Shown here: positions 6,165-7,085 of the stretch, piece by piece | Position numbering within the stretch: the first letter of the stretch is position 1 | Layout: each line of letters starts with the position of its first letter | From: Cellvibrionaceae bacterium | Lineage (GTDB): Bacteria; Pseudomonadota; Gammaproteobacteria; Pseudomonadales; Cellvibrionaceae | Length of the DNA stretch: 7,085 nucleotides | Reading direction: 5' to 3' | Assembly: GCA_030597965.1 (NCBI GenBank) | Contig: JAUVQU010000118.1 | Location: 1 to 7,085, forward strand | The notes under the pieces: model-generated | The model's input: the letters and a program-made list of their open reading frames with translations, nothing else | Databases searched by the model: none | Told to the model about the DNA's origin: nothing | Translations under genes and position numbers: made by a program

Positions 6165-6171
6165 GAACATT

Positions 6172-6177
6172 TCCTCT
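6172..6177 (-). promoter_or_regulatory. Ribosome binding site that decides the nirB start
   Basis: AGAGGA (6177-6172) lies 7 bases before the ATG at 6164 but only 1 base before the in-frame ATG at 6170. Start at 6164 (MSKQRIVVV) is therefore preferred. It also matches the E. coli NirB N-terminus, MSK, as I remember it. The site falls in the 15-base gap after the cobA stop. Confidence 0.75.
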
Positions 6178-6179
6178 GC

Positions 6180-7085
6180 TTAGGCTGACAACTGTTTCTG
6201 TTGTTTGTTTTCAAAATTATTTTCTCTGGAAATACGATTTTGTTCCGCAGCAAACCAATCCAGCTGATCTGCCAATTTCACAACATCACCCACCACAATT
6301 AAGGCCGGTGACTGAACCTGCTCACGAGTAACAAGCTCTGCTAATTCATTTAATTGACCGCGTACTAAACGCTGATCCGGGCAACAACCCTTCTCTATCA
6401 AAGCCACAGGTGTCGAACCATTAAGGCCCGCTGATATTAATTCGTGGCTGATCATGTCGGCACGACTCAATCCCATATAAAACACCAAGGTATGATTCAG
6501 GCCTGCGAGGCTCTTCCAGCACACATCCAATTCAGCCTCACCACTCAACTTTTCTTCAGTGGACAGAGGCTTTCCGTGAGCGGTTACAAAGGTGCAACCC
6601 TGTGAAACACCGCGATGCGTTAAAGGAATACCGGCATAACTGGTGGCGCCTGCGGCGGCCGTAATACCCGGAACCAAACAGACATCAATGCCTGCCTGCT
6701 TGAGCTCGATCATTTCTTCGCCGCCGCGACCAAAGACAAAAGAATCCCCGCCTTTAACCCGGCACACGTTTAAACCCTGCTGGGCTTTTTCTACGAGTAA
6801 TTGATTCAACTGTTCTTGTGGAACACTGTGATTACTTTTGGCTTTACCGACATAAAGAGCCGGTACACCTTCGGGAAATAACGCGCGGATGTCTTCACTA
6901 ACGAGACGGTCGTACATAATGAAGTCGGCCTGCTGAATTTCTCGCAAGGCTTTTACCGTCAACAAGTCTGGATCACCTGGACCTGCACCAACAAGCGCTA
7001 CGCGGCCAATCGCTTCAGAACTGGATGCACTTTTCTTACAAATAGCTCGGTAGTTCTTGTGGGGCTTTATGTGGGTAATGGCCAT
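6180..7085 (-). CDS. cobA: Uroporphyrinogen-III C-methyltransferase (SUMT), siroheme/cobalamin branch
   Basis: This cytoplasmic enzyme methylates uroporphyrinogen III twice with S-adenosylmethionine to give precorrin-2, the precursor of the siroheme used by NirB. Visible motifs in 301 residues are VGAGPGDPDLLT (32-43), YDRLVS (58-63), YVGK (78-81), RVKGGDSFVFGRGGEE (109-124), VPGITAAAG (138-146), GIPLTHRG (152-159), VTAHG (167-171), YMGL (203-206) and SPALIVVGDVV (259-269). Ser115 stands where the family usually has Pro (GGDP). The body is normal SUMT length, with about 26 extra N-terminal residues and a polar Q/K/N-rich tail. The ATG at 7085-7083 is the very last codon of the window, so the true start, or a fusion to an upstream siroheme synthase domain as in CysG, cannot be excluded. 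It is the first visible gene of the operon; the stop is 15 bases before nirB. nirE or the CysG SUMT domain are alternative names for the same activity. Confidence 0.9.
   Translation of the reverse strand: MAITHIKPHKNYRAICKKSASSSEAIGRVALVGAGPGDPDLLTVKALREIQQADFIMYDRLVSEDIRALFPEGVPALYVGKAKSNHSVPQEQLNQLLVEKAQQGLNVCRVKGGDSFVFGRGGEEMIELKQAGIDVCLVPGITAAAGATSYAGIPLTHRGVSQGCTFVTAHGKPLSTEEKLSGEAELDVCWKSLAGLNHTLVFYMGLSRADMISHELISAGLNGSTPVALIEKGCCPDQRLVRGQLNELAELVTREQVQSPALIVVGDVVKLADQLDWFAAEQNRISRENNFENKQQKQLSA

Overview
The window reads as a nitrate/nitrite assimilation locus from a Proteobacterium, most likely a marine-type gammaproteobacterium. The gene content (NarK/NRT2-type transporter, NirB, NirD, siroheme methyltransferase), the close match of the Nir proteins to the enterobacterial family as I remember it, the moderate base composition and the short CCCGC-TTTC-GCGGG interspersed palindrome all fit. 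The species cannot be named from sequence alone.

Layout, left to right. Positions 1-248 (minus) hold the first 82 codons of a nitrate transporter that runs off the left edge. Positions 249-586 are a divergent intergenic region. Positions 587-2599 (plus) encode a secreted DUF3604 protein with a PHP-like metal-site signature. It is followed after 64 bases by a 129-residue three-helix membrane protein (2664-3053) that I do not recognise. A hairpin with a T-tract (3052-3074) ends the opposing minus-strand transcript. The minus strand from 7085 to 3120 is an operon read right to left: cobA/SUMT (siroheme synthesis), nirB (NADH-nitrite reductase large subunit), nirD (small subunit).

The genes fit one pathway. 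The transporter brings in nitrate or nitrite. NirBD reduces nitrite to ammonium with NADH, using FAD, Fe-S clusters and siroheme. SUMT makes precorrin-2 for the siroheme. An assimilatory nitrate reductase is not in the window and would be expected nearby. The DUF3604/membrane-protein pair sits between narK and nirD on the opposite strand and has no evident link to nitrogen metabolism.

The most striking observation is that nirB is full length (849 codons, as expected for the family) but carries one in-frame TAG at codon 267 (5364-5366), with no frameshift and intact family sequence on both sides. It is either a recent nonsense mutation, a base-call error, or a suppressed/read-through codon. 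The nirB-nirD spacer is also unusual: 171 bases holding an inverted-repeat element and two further hairpins, one ending 2 bases before the nirD ribosome binding site.
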